Assembly (NCBI GenBank): GCA_016717225.1
Contig: JADKGB010000013.1
Span: forward strand, 1 to 64,000
Reading direction: 5' to 3'
Source of the DNA: Flavobacteriales bacterium
GTDB lineage: Bacteria; Bacteroidota; Bacteroidia; Flavobacteriales_F; PHOS-HE28
Length of the DNA stretch: 64,000 bases
Positions 1 to 9,607 of this stretch are shown here, piece after piece. The first letter of the stretch is position 1, and each line of letters starts with the position of its first letter. The notes under the pieces are model-generated. The model saw only the letters and a program-made list of their open reading frames with translations, was not told where the DNA came from and did no database searches. Made by a program: the position numbers and the translations under genes.

Positions 1-2147
1 TCATCCCATTGTGAGCGATCTGCTCGAGAAGGTTTCGGTTTCAAGGGCCTCATTTTTACCCGGATGCGCTGAACATGAAGGGGCGTAGCGACCGCGGCGG
101 ACAAACGGTGCGAGATAGAACTGCGGGCCCTGTTGGCAGGCAACGATGTGCTGCTCTTTCCACAGAACCCGATCAAGGCCATCGATCGTATCCATCAAGC
201 GGTTGACAGTGGCACGGTGCCGCGTGAAATGATGCGACCACAAATGCCTGAAATTGCTCCGGAGCGAAAGAATGGGCTGGCCTTTCCCGCTTTGTTCCGA
301 TGAAGTTGCTGGTATTGCTGAGGACCGGAACACCCCTTCGGCCAAATGGCTACGCCGTTCGCTTTATGAAGGTGCGTTTTAAAAGTATGAAATGATGGTG
401 TGTTAGCAATTCGCAGAGTGAACGAACTGCGTATCGCTTCGCTTGTAATCGGTGATACAGTGCATTGTGCGTCTCCAACAGCACCGGGCCGTTACGCCCG
501 TATCACTGAATTCCGTGCGGACAAAGTGCAGAGCAAGGACAGTGCGAACGCCGTACTGAACCGCTTGAAGGAATTCGATCTTTGTGATCGCCTCGTCCAC
601 GGTACCTCCTTCCAAGCTCGAGAAGGAATTCGGTATCCCTCAGGTTACGTTGGATTTCTTGCGCAGGCTAGGTGATCAGAACAAAATGGCCTTCGTGCTT
701 TTTTGCCAATCCGTACCGATTGGTGCAGGCTTATGGTGCCCAGCGTTGGGGTGCGAAAATTGTTGCGCCTACGAGGAGAATATTAATCTCGGACCTCGCC
801 GCCCAACTATTGCGGTGCCATTTCCGCGAACGCGGAAATTGCTGTCACCGCTTCCTCTATTTCCCACCGCTGGCCAAGGTGTCAAAATGCCCCCGAGTCC
901 CGCATCGCCGATCAGCCACATTTCCTGAAGGTGATGGCGTGAGCACCTGAGGACCTGCGTGCGATCGACGTGATCGTGGAGGAGGGTTGGCCGAAAGCTT
1001 TATCCCGGTTGTCAAGTTCTGGTAGCGCATGACGGACGTGCTATTGAACAAGGCATTCGGCAGACCCTCTTACTCCAGCACACGTATGACCCGAACCGAT
1101 GATGTGTACGACTGGCCAGTGTTACCAAAGTGGCCAGTACCACACTTGCTTTGATGAAGCTCTACGACGAAAAGCGCATCGACCTGAACAAGACACTGCG
1201 AGACTACCTCACGGATCTCGATCCGAAGTATCGATCCATTCCCGATTGGTGATACGCGATATCTAACGCACCAAGCAGGGCTCGTTCACTAGTGCCATAC
1301 TTCAACAAGATGGTGGCTTGAACGGGAAATTGCGCGCAGACGTGTTTGGCGATAGCGCCGATCGGAACATTCCGTGCGCGTTGCGGAGGGCGTGTACATG
1401 AACCCGCGTTCAAAGACAGTTTGTGGGCGGCGATGATGGCGCTCCGGTTCACCCACGCGGTGATTATGTATATAGCGACCTTGATTTCCACTTGATGGCC
1501 CGTCTCGTGGAGAAAGTGTCCGGAACGACCCTGGACGACTATGTTGAGCGGACTTTCTACGCACCCATGGGATTGGCCACCATCGGATACCTGCCATGGA
1601 AACGCATCCCGAACGAGCGGATCATGCCCACCGAAGATGATCGCGGATTCCGCATGCGCCTGATACAAGGTGATGTGCACGATCAGGGCGCCGCGATGTT
1701 AGGTGGGTCGCGGGCCATGCCGACCTTTTCAGCAATGCGAGCGATCTGGCGGTAGTGATGCAAATGTTATTGAACGGTGGCACCTATGCAGGCGTCCGTT
1801 ATTTGAGCGACTCGACGATAGCCTCCTTTACAAGTTGCCAATTCTGCAAGCCCGGCTCAGGGCCGGCGCCCAATAGCAAGGACAACCGGCGTGGTCTGGG
1901 TTGGGACAAGCCTCAACCCGCTGGCAGTCCAGGACCAACATGTGAATGCGTGAGCTACCTGAGTTTCGGGCATACAGGATTCACAGGCACCCAAATTTGG
2001 GCCGACCCCTTGGACAAGACCATCTACATATTCTTGAGCAATCGCGTCAACCCCAGCGCCGATAACAGGAAGATCGGGGACCTCAACATCCGAACACGTA
2101 TACAGGAAGTGGTGCATGATGCGATCGCCGTGCGTTCAGTGAAGTGA
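1..2147 (+). pseudogene. GH3 / beta-lactamase-family serine hydrolase fusion, heavily frameshifted, 5' end outside window
   Basis: Piecing the three forward frames together gives a continuous match to the Bacteroidota fusion of a family 3 glycoside hydrolase with a C-terminal serine hydrolase. Near base 40 there is GFGFKGLIFT followed by DALNMKG, the GH3 catalytic-Asp region. Then come LRALLAGNDVLL (about 105-140), ITEFRADK (about 507), FANPYRLVQAYGAQRWGAK (about 705-760), SVTK of the SxxK nucleophile motif (1118-1129), YSD (1471) and FGHTGFTG (about 1965). The likely role is cell-wall or glycan hydrolysis outside the cytoplasm. At least ten frame changes and an in-frame TAA near 379 separate these pieces, so no intact product can be made from the sequence as given. 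The residues themselves are well conserved, so sequencing error at a low-coverage contig end is as likely as true decay. Confidence 0.85.
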
Positions 2148-2274
2148 TCGCCGCGAAGCATCCTGTGCCCTTATCGCGATCTGTGCTTACGTGAATGCGG
2201 GATCCGTATTGTTCCAGATCGCTTTTGGATTTGAATGATGTGGTTCCGTTCTTGCGGGTTCATCGAACAACCTG

Positions 2275-3113
2275 ATGGAACGCGGTTATTTCCTCCACAT
2301 CAATGGCCAACAAGTAGGGCCACTTTCACTTGCACTGGCCCGGCAACAGCCGATCACCGCTTCTACACTTTTTTGGTTCGAGGGCTTGAGCGGCTGGGTG
2401 GCAGCCGGAACTTTGGATGAATTCAAGGACCATGTAACGGCAAGTCCAGGGTCAATGCCCATCCCACAGCCGCTGCCAAGTTCGCAGACACCAGTGGGAG
2501 ATTCTTTCCCAACGGACGCGTCCGGTGCGAATTCGGGAGCAATTCCTGGTTGGTCCAGTAACCGTGCTCTTGTGGAGGAGATCAACAAGAACCATCAGTT
2601 CACCGTCGCGTTTTTCATCTGTTTCATCGCAGCGCTGATCACCACTGGTTTTCTTGCATTCATTGCAGCCGACACAGGCGGATGGGAAGGTGCCGCCCTC
2701 GTTGGCTTCATTGGTGGGGCGTCGCATTGACGTTCGTGGTTCTTTACTTGGTTTGCTTTTGCAAGTTCCACTATCGCTGCTGGGCCGTGGCCAATGCTCG
2801 AACAGGTAGCACGGAAGTTACGCCAGGTCAAGCTGTAGGCCTGTTGTTCATTCCGCTTTTCAATATTTACTGGTACTTCCGTTCTTACGGGCTCCTATCA
2901 CAACTTCTGGCAAAGGCTATTCAACCGCTGGACTACGACCCCACGTATCGACCCAATACAGGCACTGCTCAAGCCATGTGCGTCCTGAAGGTCATCAGTA
3001 TCATACCCTACTTGGGCACACTGGCCGCATTGGTGAACATCATTCTCTGGTTCATTGTGATCGGTGAGAACCGAAAGGCTGCGACGCATTTGCTCCGCGA
3101 CCTGGGTGCATGA
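2275..3113 (+). CDS. GYF_2-domain multi-pass membrane protein (one frameshift)
   Basis: The N-terminal 55 residues look like a GYF_2 (DUF4339) domain: GYFLHINGQQVGPLSLALA, then TLFWFEGLSGWVAA. A linker rich in Pro, Ser and Gly follows, and from about residue 105 there are four or five hydrophobic segments, including TPGQAVGLLFIPLFNIYW, a pattern common in DUF4328-like membrane proteins. The reading frame changes near 2715: the first frame ends at 2730 and the second, open from 2682, ends at 3113. Joined length is about 279 residues. GYF_2 domains are usually thought to bind other proteins; no specific function can be given. The following gene begins about 90 bases downstream. Confidence 0.7.
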
Positions 3114-3202
3114 ACAGGGTTCTGTCGACAGGATCCGGGCATTTGCCGTTGATCGCTGTCAGTGAACACTACGTTAGCTACATTGCTCGCAAACAGATAA
3201 GT

Positions 3203-4425
3203 ATGAAACACATTTTCTCCTGGGCATTTTCTCTCCTGTTCTGTCTGGCAGTCAGCGCTCAATCAGATTGTTCGACGGGGCGCTATATATATCCGGCCCT
3301 GTTTGATTCGGTAGTCGTGACCACTGCGGTGCCTTACGGTAGCAATACTCCCGTTTCCGGCGGAAATGCACAAACACTGCGCATGGATATCTATGAGCCA
3401 TTTGGCGATACCCTGGGCGAACGGCCGGTGGTACTGGTGGCTTTTGGTGGATCCTTTATCGGTGGCGCGCGCGCCGATGTCGCTGAACTCTGTATTCGTT
3501 TCGCCAAACCTGGGTTACGTAGCTATTGCGCCAGACTACCGGGTGGGTTTCTTTTTCCCCGAACAGTAACACTACCCAACTGGCGGTTACCCGTTGCATG
3601 CACGACCTGCGGGGATGTATCCGGTGCCTTCGCAAGACCACCGTGCTCGATGGAAATCCATGGCGCATCGATGCGGACCGCATCATCGTAGGTGGTGTCA
3701 GCGCGGGAGGTATTGGTGCGGTGCAGGTGGCTTATTTGGACGAAAGCGGCGAGATACCCCAGATCCTTTATGACGACACACTCAGCATTGGTGCCATTGA
3801 AGGCAATAGTGGTTGGCCCGGCTACAGCAGTGTGCCGCTTGCTGCATGGAGCATGAGTGGCGCCATTGGCGATACGAATTGGATAGACACTGGTGATGTG
3901 CCACTGGTCAGCTTGCATGAAGAGGAGGATGGTGTGGTGCCTTATGGTACGGAAGAGGTAAGTGTCATTGGAATTCCTACAGGGTTGATCGCTTCTGGTA
4001 GTAGTGACATACATCGCCGATTGGACAATGTGGGAGTACCGAATTGCTTTTTCAGTTACCCCGGCAACGGCCACGTGGGTTATTTGAATTACGATCTGGA
4101 GAATGCTGTTGGCCGGGTTGCCTCGTTCTTGGCCGATGTGGTTTGCGCGCAACCGATCGCCTGTGGCAATGTCGCACTCGATGTTCCCGGGGTCTTGCCG
4201 AATGCTGGTTGGCAACCTTTCCCGAATCCCACCACGGGGACTATCGCCGTCCAAGTGGATGAGCCTGCTGTGATCACGCTTAGCGATGTTAGTGGACGAG
4301 TGGTCCTTCAACAACGCGCTTCCGTGGGCATGATCGAATTGGACCTTTCGTCCTTCACGAACGGCGTATACATGCTCCGTTGTGTGGGTGCCAAGGTGCG
4401 TAGCGCTCGTGTACTGAGGCAGTGA
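3203..4425 (+). CDS. Secreted alpha/beta-hydrolase (esterase) with type IX sorting domain (frameshifted)
   Basis: The start at 3203 gives a clean signal peptide (MKHIFSWAFSLLFCLAVSAQ). FGGSFIGGARAD is an oxyanion-type loop and GGVSAGGIG (about 3685-3710) is the GxSxG nucleophile elbow, so this is an esterase/lipase-like hydrolase. A late GHVGYL may supply the catalytic His. The last 75 residues are a Por secretion tail: WQPFPNPTTG, LSDVSGRVV, then YMLRCVGAKVRSARVLRQ, indicating export by the type IX system and surface attachment or release. The frame moves near 3510 and again near 3545; the C-terminal frame is open from 3526 to 4425. Each piece is well conserved, which argues for indel error rather than decay. 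Substrate unknown. Confidence 0.75.
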
Positions 4426-4442
4426 CCCTCTATGCCATAACG

Positions 4443-4474
4443 AAAAGAGGCGGCCCACAGGAGCCGCCTCTTTT
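4443..4474. terminator. Bidirectional intrinsic terminator
   Basis: A perfect 12-bp inverted repeat, AAAAGAGGCGGC and GCCGCCTCTTTT, encloses an 8-base loop and carries A and T tracts at its two ends. It sits between two convergent genes (stops at 4425 and 4494), so it can end transcription from both sides. Confidence 0.85.
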
Positions 4475-4493
4475 GTTTTCGATCACGAAGTGA

Positions 4494-5092
4494 TCACTCG
4501 GCGTCGTCGTCGCCAATGTTGATGCCGACCGTGAGCCCGTAGGTGAAGTACTTCGAGTTAACCGCTTGCACGTTCGGATTGTCTTGAACACTTTGCTCAA
4601 TCCGAAGGTCATCGTTGGGCTAACCGTAACCATGCCCATATCCAGACCAATGCCGCCTTCAATGTTGAACGAACCATTGTTGAAGTTCCCACTTTCGAAG
4701 CCGACCAGGTCCTTGCTCAACAGCAGATCATAGCTGGGGCCAAGGAACACACGTAGATCGAACTGGTAGCTATCAATGATGCGATAACCCACCAATGCAC
4801 GCAAGCGAAGGTTCGTGGTCTTATAGTCGAGTTTACTGGTGGTCAGAACGGTATCCGCGAACGTGACATTCGTTGTGTTCCGGCTCAGGAACGCGCCAGG
4901 TTGGAAGAAGAGGCGATCTCCGAGGCGAACATCGGCGCCCAATGTCCAGCCCAATGCAGCTTGGAACTTTTGGCCTTGGCCCGGTGATGTCAAGTTTTGG
5001 AAGGTGAGGCCCGCTTGGGGGTTCACTTGGAATTGGGCGCTGGCAGCGGCAACGGTGGTGGCAGCGGCCAAGGTCAATAGGATCTTTTTCAT
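4494..5092 (-). CDS. Outer-membrane beta-barrel protein (PorT/OMP_b-brl-like; frameshift near C-terminus)
   Basis: Starting at 5092, MKKILLTLAAATTVAAASAQ is a typical signal peptide. The mature part alternates hydrophobic and polar residues with many Gly and aromatic positions (GLTFQNL, LGWTLGADVRLGDRLFFQPG, LRALVGYRII, IEGGIGLDMGMVTVSP), as in small eight-stranded Bacteroidota barrels. The frame changes near 4590; reading through it restores YFTYGLTVGINIGDDDAE and a stop at 4494, about 199 residues. Upstream lies TTTTG-N20-AAACTTCG, a plausible promoter. The specific role is unknown. Confidence 0.75.
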
Positions 5093-5220
5093 GTTTCCGC
5101 CGGTTTGTTCCGGCGCGGCGAAGTTTGCAATGGATGTGCCAAAGCACAAAACCTAGCGTTGATCGCTGGGCTTCGTTGTTGAGAATGAAGAACTTACGAC
5201 CGGATCGATCGCCGCCCGAC

Positions 5221-5886
5221 CTACTTCAACAAGTCACGGAATTTTGCGGCGAAGGCATCGTACCTGCGCTTGCTCACCGTGGCGACATAGGGTTGATCAG
5301 GGTGCAACTTCTCGTAGCCTTGATGGTAGTCTTCAGCTGGCCAGAATTTCGTGAACGGCGTTACCACGGTCGCGATCTCTCCACCGTATGTGGTGGCATT
5401 GAGTTCCGCGATCATCTTTTCGGTCATTGCTTTTTCTTCCGCGGTCTGCGTGAACACCACCGAACGGTATTGAGTGCCTTCATCAGGGCCTTGACCGTTC
5501 ACTTGAGTGGGGTCCTGCGATCCGAAAAAGACCTTCAGCAGTGTCTCATAGCTGATGACTTTCGGATCGTACATCACTTCCACTGTTTCGGCATGGCCTG
5601 TTCTGCCCGTTGTTACGGCTTCATAACTTGGCTTTTCAACGCTGCCGCCGGAGTAGCCGCTCACGACCTGCTTTACTCCTTTCAGATCTTCGAACATCGC
5701 TTCTTCCACCCAGAAGCAGCCAGCGCCGAAATAGGCCGTCATCATGCCGGAAGGGTTCTGAACGGGAGCGGCGACTTCGCTCATTGCGGTTTTAGTTTGC
5801 GATACCGCTGTTTCGGTGGAAGGCGCTCCACATGATAAAAGAGAGCAGGTGATCAACGAGAGAGGAGGGAGCATTTTGTTGCGCAT
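5221..5886 (-). CDS. msrA: Peptide-methionine (S)-S-oxide reductase MsrA, lipoprotein form
   Basis: This enzyme reduces methionine-S-sulfoxide in proteins. The GCFW motif places the catalytic Cys at residue 57, and KQVVSGYSGG, DPTQVNGQG, GTQYRSVVF and EDYHQGY are characteristic MsrA blocks. The chosen start (5886) gives MRNKMLPPLSLITCSLLSCG, a lipoprotein signal with Cys19, so the enzyme is probably membrane-anchored and protects envelope proteins. Length is about 221 residues including a 45-residue leader and linker, normal for an exported MsrA. An upstream extension of the frame to 6078 would add an Arg/His-rich tail and is unlikely. No msrB is visible nearby. Confidence 0.93.
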   Translation of the reverse strand: MRNKMLPPLSLITCSLLSCGAPSTETAVSQTKTAMSEVAAPVQNPSGMMTAYFGAGCFWVEEAMFEDLKGVKQVVSGYSGGSVEKPSYEAVTTGRTGHAETVEVMYDPKVISYETLLKVFFGSQDPTQVNGQGPDEGTQYRSVVFTQTAEEKAMTEKMIAELNATTYGGEIATVVTPFTKFWPAEDYHQGYEKLHPDQPYVATVSKRRYDAFAAKFRDLLK

Positions 5887-5975
5887 GGAGTTGGATCGGT
5901 CAAGCATATGAACGCACAAATGTCCCTTTTGGATCATTGAGAGCACGTCGCCTTCACGACGGACCATGCGAACCA

Positions 5976-6950
5976 TCAGTTCAGGTCGATCATTTTGGCT
6001 TCCCCCTTGTCCGTGATCCAGATGTGCTTCACGATCTCTTTCACCTCTTTCTCCGTGATGTCCGGAGGGAGTTCGCACTGCATGCTCAAGTTGTAGGTGT
6101 ATTGCACGGGTGGTTCGGTGATCTCCGCATGCAGCACAATGTCGAAGTTCCCATAGGGTACCTTGTTGTAGAAGAGTGTTGAAGGCTGTCGAACGTCGTT
6201 CACCAACTGCCCTTTTCGCCGGCTGTTCAGCGATGCTTGCGTGCGGCTCTGGTATGTGCTGTACCTGTCCAACGGGAAGTATGCACCGTTCTTTTCCGCT
6301 GCCATGCGGTGGCTTTTTTCAACTTTCAACCCAAGCTTTTCGAAGTTGTCCAGTTTCTGCTTCATCAGCTTCGTAGCGAATTGGCGCAACGTGTCATAGG
6401 CCGCGCTTTGTTCGTCCACGAAGAAATCCACCTTCACCAGATCGTAGATCTCTTCTTTGGCCGCCGCACTCACCAGTTTGTCCAGTATCCGCGCATCGCT
6501 GAACCGGATGTGGATGTTCTTCTGGATCTCGAACCCGGCCGGTATCTCCTGGTAGGTCTTGCTGAAGAATTTGCGTGTGGTCTCGATCTCGTATACCGGC
6601 ACAAAGGACAGCATGTCGGTGAAGACGTCCGCATCCTTCACCCCGTCCTTGCGCACCCGGCTTATCAATGAATTAATTCGATCGCTCAACAAGCTGTCCG
6701 CTTCTTCGGCGCTTTGGCCAAGTTGCATCACATGGAAGATCGCCAGGTAGCTATCTGCCTTCACGTTCATCATGGCATTCACCTCCAAGTACAGGGTGTT
6801 GCCGCTCACAGTTGCCTTTACCGGCTGTTCGGCCTGTTGGAAAAAGATGCGGCTGTTCGCTTCGTAGAACAGATTGCCCATGGCTTGCGGCCGGGCTGTG
6901 GTGACAAGTGCTAGTGTTACGGATAAGAGCAGCGTTCTGACGGTGATCAT
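5976..6950 (-). CDS. SIMPL-domain (DUF541-like) periplasmic protein
   Basis: The start at 6950 gives a hydrophobic leader (MITVRTLLLSVTLALVTTA). The body resembles SIMPL/DUF541 proteins: VKATVSGNTLYLEVNA in the first strand pair, an internal helical region (YDTLRQFATKLMKQKLDNFEKLG), and a final block near VQYTYNLSMQCELP. Length is about 324 residues, longer than minimal SIMPL proteins. The family is extracytoplasmic with poorly defined roles, some linked to stress. The frame is open upstream to 7274, but that part overlaps another gene and low-complexity repeats and looks non-coding. Confidence 0.6.
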   Translation of the reverse strand: MITVRTLLLSVTLALVTTARPQAMGNLFYEANSRIFFQQAEQPVKATVSGNTLYLEVNAMMNVKADSYLAIFHVMQLGQSAEEADSLLSDRINSLISRVRKDGVKDADVFTDMLSFVPVYEIETTRKFFSKTYQEIPAGFEIQKNIHIRFSDARILDKLVSAAAKEEIYDLVKVDFFVDEQSAAYDTLRQFATKLMKQKLDNFEKLGLKVEKSHRMAAEKNGAYFPLDRYSTYQSRTQASLNSRRKGQLVNDVRQPSTLFYNKVPYGNFDIVLHAEITEPPVQYTYNLSMQCELPPDITEKEVKEIVKHIWITDKGEAKMIDLN

Positions 6951-7029
6951 GTTCGGTTTTTCGGACCGGTACACATCACTTTGGGAATCGTTCGATGGGT
7001 TTTGTTCTACGTATCGTGCAGCGCACAGC

Positions 7030-7115
7030 TCACCGCCTTCTGCTTGCGGGCTTGTACTTACTGCTTGCCGCTTTCTGCTCGCTGCATACCGCTTGCCGCT
7101 CGCTGCTTGATCCTT
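7030..7115. repeat. Degenerate tandem CTGCTTGC/CCGCTTGC repeat
   Basis: The spacer between two minus-strand genes holds repeated short units of the form CTGCTTGC, CCGCTTTC, CTCGCTGC and CCGCTTGC over about 85 bases. It is low-complexity, not obviously coding, and may be a small tandem array generated by slippage. Confidence 0.5.
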
Positions 7116-7122
7116 CAGCCTA

Positions 7123-7746
7123 CTACTTCTTCTTGAACTTCCCCGATCGCCATGCCTGGATGAATTGTGCCCAAGCAATGGGATTGAGCAGGCCGGTAGA
7201 AGGCGCCATGCCCTGATTGTAGACTCTCGTATTCTCCATGGCCACTGCATATTGCTGGCTAAGTGCCGGATCATTGGGCATGTTTTCCATTCGCTGAAGT
7301 ACTTCCGCGTTGCTCAATTGCTTCAGTGCGAGTTGATAGTCGCTTTCCGTTAGTCGCAGGTTCAGGAAGGCCTCTGCGAATTGTTCCTTGGTAGGCCATG
7401 GGTACACACTGATCGGGTCCAATAGAATGGTGTCCGGGCTCATCACGTGGATCATTGAATACTTGGATCAGACCACACTGTCGGGCACCACGTAGAGGTC
7501 GCGTTTGAAGCCGATCGCCGCGAATTGCAACGTGTCGCTCCATTGGGCAACGAAACTGAAGTAGCCAAAAGCATCGCTCATCGTTCCACGATAACTGCCT
7601 TTGATCCCGATACTCACAAAAGGCACAGGGAACAGACTATCTCCCGCCACCACCACGCCACTGAATTGCACCAGTTTACGCTGGCTGTCCTGGGCCTGAG
7701 CCGCCAGCGTAAGTGCGCAAAGCGCAGCGAATAGGAACTTCTTCAT
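7123..7746 (-). pseudogene. Carboxypeptidase-regulatory-like domain protein interrupted by an in-frame TGA
   Basis: The start at 7746 gives a signal peptide (MKKFLFAALCALTLAAQAQ) followed by a CarboxypepD_reg-like fold: VQFSGVVVAGDSLFPVPFV, GTMSDAFGYFSFVA, then LQFAAIGFKRDLYVVPDSV. A TGA at 7470-7468 stops this frame, but the same frame continues at once with SKYSMIHVMSPD and runs to 7123, including a conserved C-terminal block (VYPWPTKEQFAEAFLNLRL, LLNPIAWAQFIQAWRSGKF). In homologues I recall, the two blocks form one protein of about 200 residues. So either a nonsense substitution is real or one base is wrong; no frame change is needed. The likely site is the periplasm or outer membrane, function unknown. 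Confidence 0.75.
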
Positions 7747-7752
7747 GTGTTG

Positions 7753-7760
7753 CGAAAGTA
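7753..7760 (-). promoter_or_regulatory. Putative -7 promoter element (TACTTTCG)
   Basis: TACTTTCG on the minus strand lies 6 bases upstream of the ATG at 7746. It matches the Bacteroidota -7 consensus TAnnTTTG with one substitution and recurs before other genes here. No clear -33 TTTG is seen. Confidence 0.4.
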
Positions 7761-7826
7761 GATGGGTTGAACGCGACCTCCGCTTGATCCGTGCCAAGAA
7801 TGGTGAAGAATTCGATCGGTTTCGAA

Positions 7827-7857
7827 TTGCCTCCGCACAGACTTGCGGGTAGCTTTG
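7827..7857 (+). promoter_or_regulatory. Bacteroidota-type promoter (TTG-N20-TAGCTTTG)
   Basis: TTG at 7827-7829 and TAGCTTTG at 7850-7857 are separated by 20 bases, close to the Bacteroidota -33/-7 arrangement. The -7 element ends 19 bases before the ATG at 7877, giving a very short leader. Confidence 0.6.
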
Positions 7858-7876
7858 CCGCCATCCCAGAGATCAC

Positions 7877-8931
7877 ATGAAGCATTTTTCAGCCTTTCTT
7901 GCTCTTGTTGCGCCATTCGCACTTTTCGCCCAGATCACTATCGATGCTGCGGATATGCCGAGCGCTGGTGACACTATGCTTTACCAGAACACAACTTTGC
8001 AATCATTCGATGATGGGGATACCGGGCCTGGGCATGCTTGGCATTTCGAAAGCCTGCTGCCTGAAGGGAAGCGGCAGATACAGCCGTAACGGTCGGGAGT
8101 ACCCCGTTCCTGTACCAGTTCTATTTCAACAACGCGCTGTTCTATCCGGATTGGGATGCCGATTACGCATTGCGTGGTCCGAGTATTGACTTTCAAGGTG
8201 TTCAACTTTCGAACGTGTACGACTACTACAAGAAGGGCAGTACTGGTTTCCGGAACGTTGGCTTTGGTGCTACCATCAATGGAGTGCCCGCATCCGTTCA
8301 GAGGAACCCCATCGACGTCATTTACCAGTTCCCGTTGAATTATGGTGACACGGACAGCGGCGAAAGCAACTTCCTCGTGACCATTCCTACGCTCGGTGCA
8401 TACGGGCAACAGCAAATGCGCTCGAATGAAGTGGATGGCTGGGGTACGCTATACTTGCCTGCGGATACATTCGAGGTGTTGCGCGTAAGGAGCGTTCTGC
8501 AACGAACGGACACCATTTACATTGACCAGTTTGGTTTTGGTATCGCGTTTCCTGAGCCGGAAACCATTGAATACAAATGGCTCGCAGCAGGAATGGACCA
8601 GCCCGTTCTGCAGGTGAACACACTTGGCGGTACGCCTACCGTGGTCCGTTTCGTTTACAACCCGGAGGATATTTCCACGGGAGGGCTGGATGAAGCCACC
8701 ACGATGGCTCCTGCCATTTTCCCTAATCCTGCCAGCGACCTGGTGCGAGTTACGATAAGTGGGACAGGTGCCATTGAGTTGATTGATGCGCAAGGCAGGA
8801 TCCTGCGCAGCGTCACTTTTGGACCTGCTCAACGCGAAGCGGTGTTGGATGTCAGCGATCTGATGCCAGGCGCTTATGGCGTGCGACGTGCGGGCGTGTC
8901 GAGGACCGCGCCATTCGTGATCGCTCGCTAA
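7877..8931 (+). CDS. Secreted protein with type IX sorting domain (one frameshift)
   Basis: A signal peptide (MKHFSAFLALVAPFALFAQ) is followed by an extracellular region with WHFESLLPEG, LYQFYFNNALFYPDWD and VDGWGTLYLPADTFEVLRV. It ends in a Por-type sorting domain (FPNPASDLVRVTISGTG, LIDAQGRIL, YGVRRAGVSRTAPFVIAR). The frame changes near 8065, between SLLPEG and ADTAVTVGSTPF; joined length is about 350 residues. The GWGT..LP block and overall plan match another gene in this window (34730-35740), so the two are paralogues. Function is unknown; surface display or secretion through the type IX system is inferred. It converges on and overlaps the next gene by 4 bases. Confidence 0.75.
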
Positions 8932-9530
8932 CGAAGTCGTTCCCTTCTGTACTGCTCTTGAATAGCCATGATGCGGCTTCGGCACGCGAACAACAGTTCG
9001 CGAACGGACCCTTCGTCCTGTGCGTGGATGGACCGGATCAATGGGTGTGATAGAGGCGATTTCCCGATCAGATGGGTCAGTACCCATCGCCCCATATCGG
9101 CTTCGATCTCCAGTTGGGCACCGTCATGTATTTCGCTCCGCATGGTGATCGCTCGTGTACCATATTGCCAAGCGAAGGCCAGGATGTAGCGCGACTTTCC
9201 GAGAATGCTGAAACCGAAGCGCGCCGCCTGTGGAAGATGTCCAACCTCATGCGCCAAATGCTGCAACCAGCGCCAAGTGCTTTCTATCGATCCGTCGCTG
9301 TATCCATCGCTGGCGAACCACTTGCCCGTGAACCATATGGTGCGGCCCACGGTGATCGCACCACCTCGGTGGTAGCTGTACCAAGGCACGCGTAACCAAT
9401 TGTCGTATGCCTTCCGGATGCGTGCGTGCTGGAGCAAATGCAGCGGAACGTCGGTCACCGTGTGCAGCACTGCGCAAGCGAGCTCGGTCAAGGAACCATC
9501 CGGTCGGATCAGGGAAGAAGGCGCTGGCAC
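8928..9530 (-). CDS. Uncharacterised zincin-like protein with HEVGH motif
   Basis: This protein of about 200 residues has no signal peptide. It contains LAHEVGHLPQ, an HExxH zinc-site motif, followed about 50 residues later by LEIEADMGRW, where the Glu could be a third metal ligand as in gluzincins. Other conserved-looking blocks are GAITVGRTIWFTGKWFA and FAWQYGTRAI. The combination resembles small metallopeptidase-like or DUF4157-like domains, but I do not recognise a named family. The function is inference only. It overlaps the preceding convergent gene by 4 bases. Confidence 0.6.
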   Translation of the reverse strand: MPAPSSLIRPDGSLTELACAVLHTVTDVPLHLLQHARIRKAYDNWLRVPWYSYHRGGAITVGRTIWFTGKWFASDGYSDGSIESTWRWLQHLAHEVGHLPQAARFGFSILGKSRYILAFAWQYGTRAITMRSEIHDGAQLEIEADMGRWVLTHLIGKSPLSHPLIRSIHAQDEGSVRELLFACRSRIMAIQEQYRRERLR

Positions 9531-9607
9531 TGGGCTAAAATGGACTTCTAGGCCTTCGATGTCGCGTCCAGATCATCTTCGTTCGTTATGTGGCGCTGAA
9601 GCAAGTC

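Noticed and set aside
3523..4458. 311-residue minus-strand frame
   Set aside because: Antisense to the sorted esterase, whose motifs and signal peptide are convincing; the antisense product has no domain.
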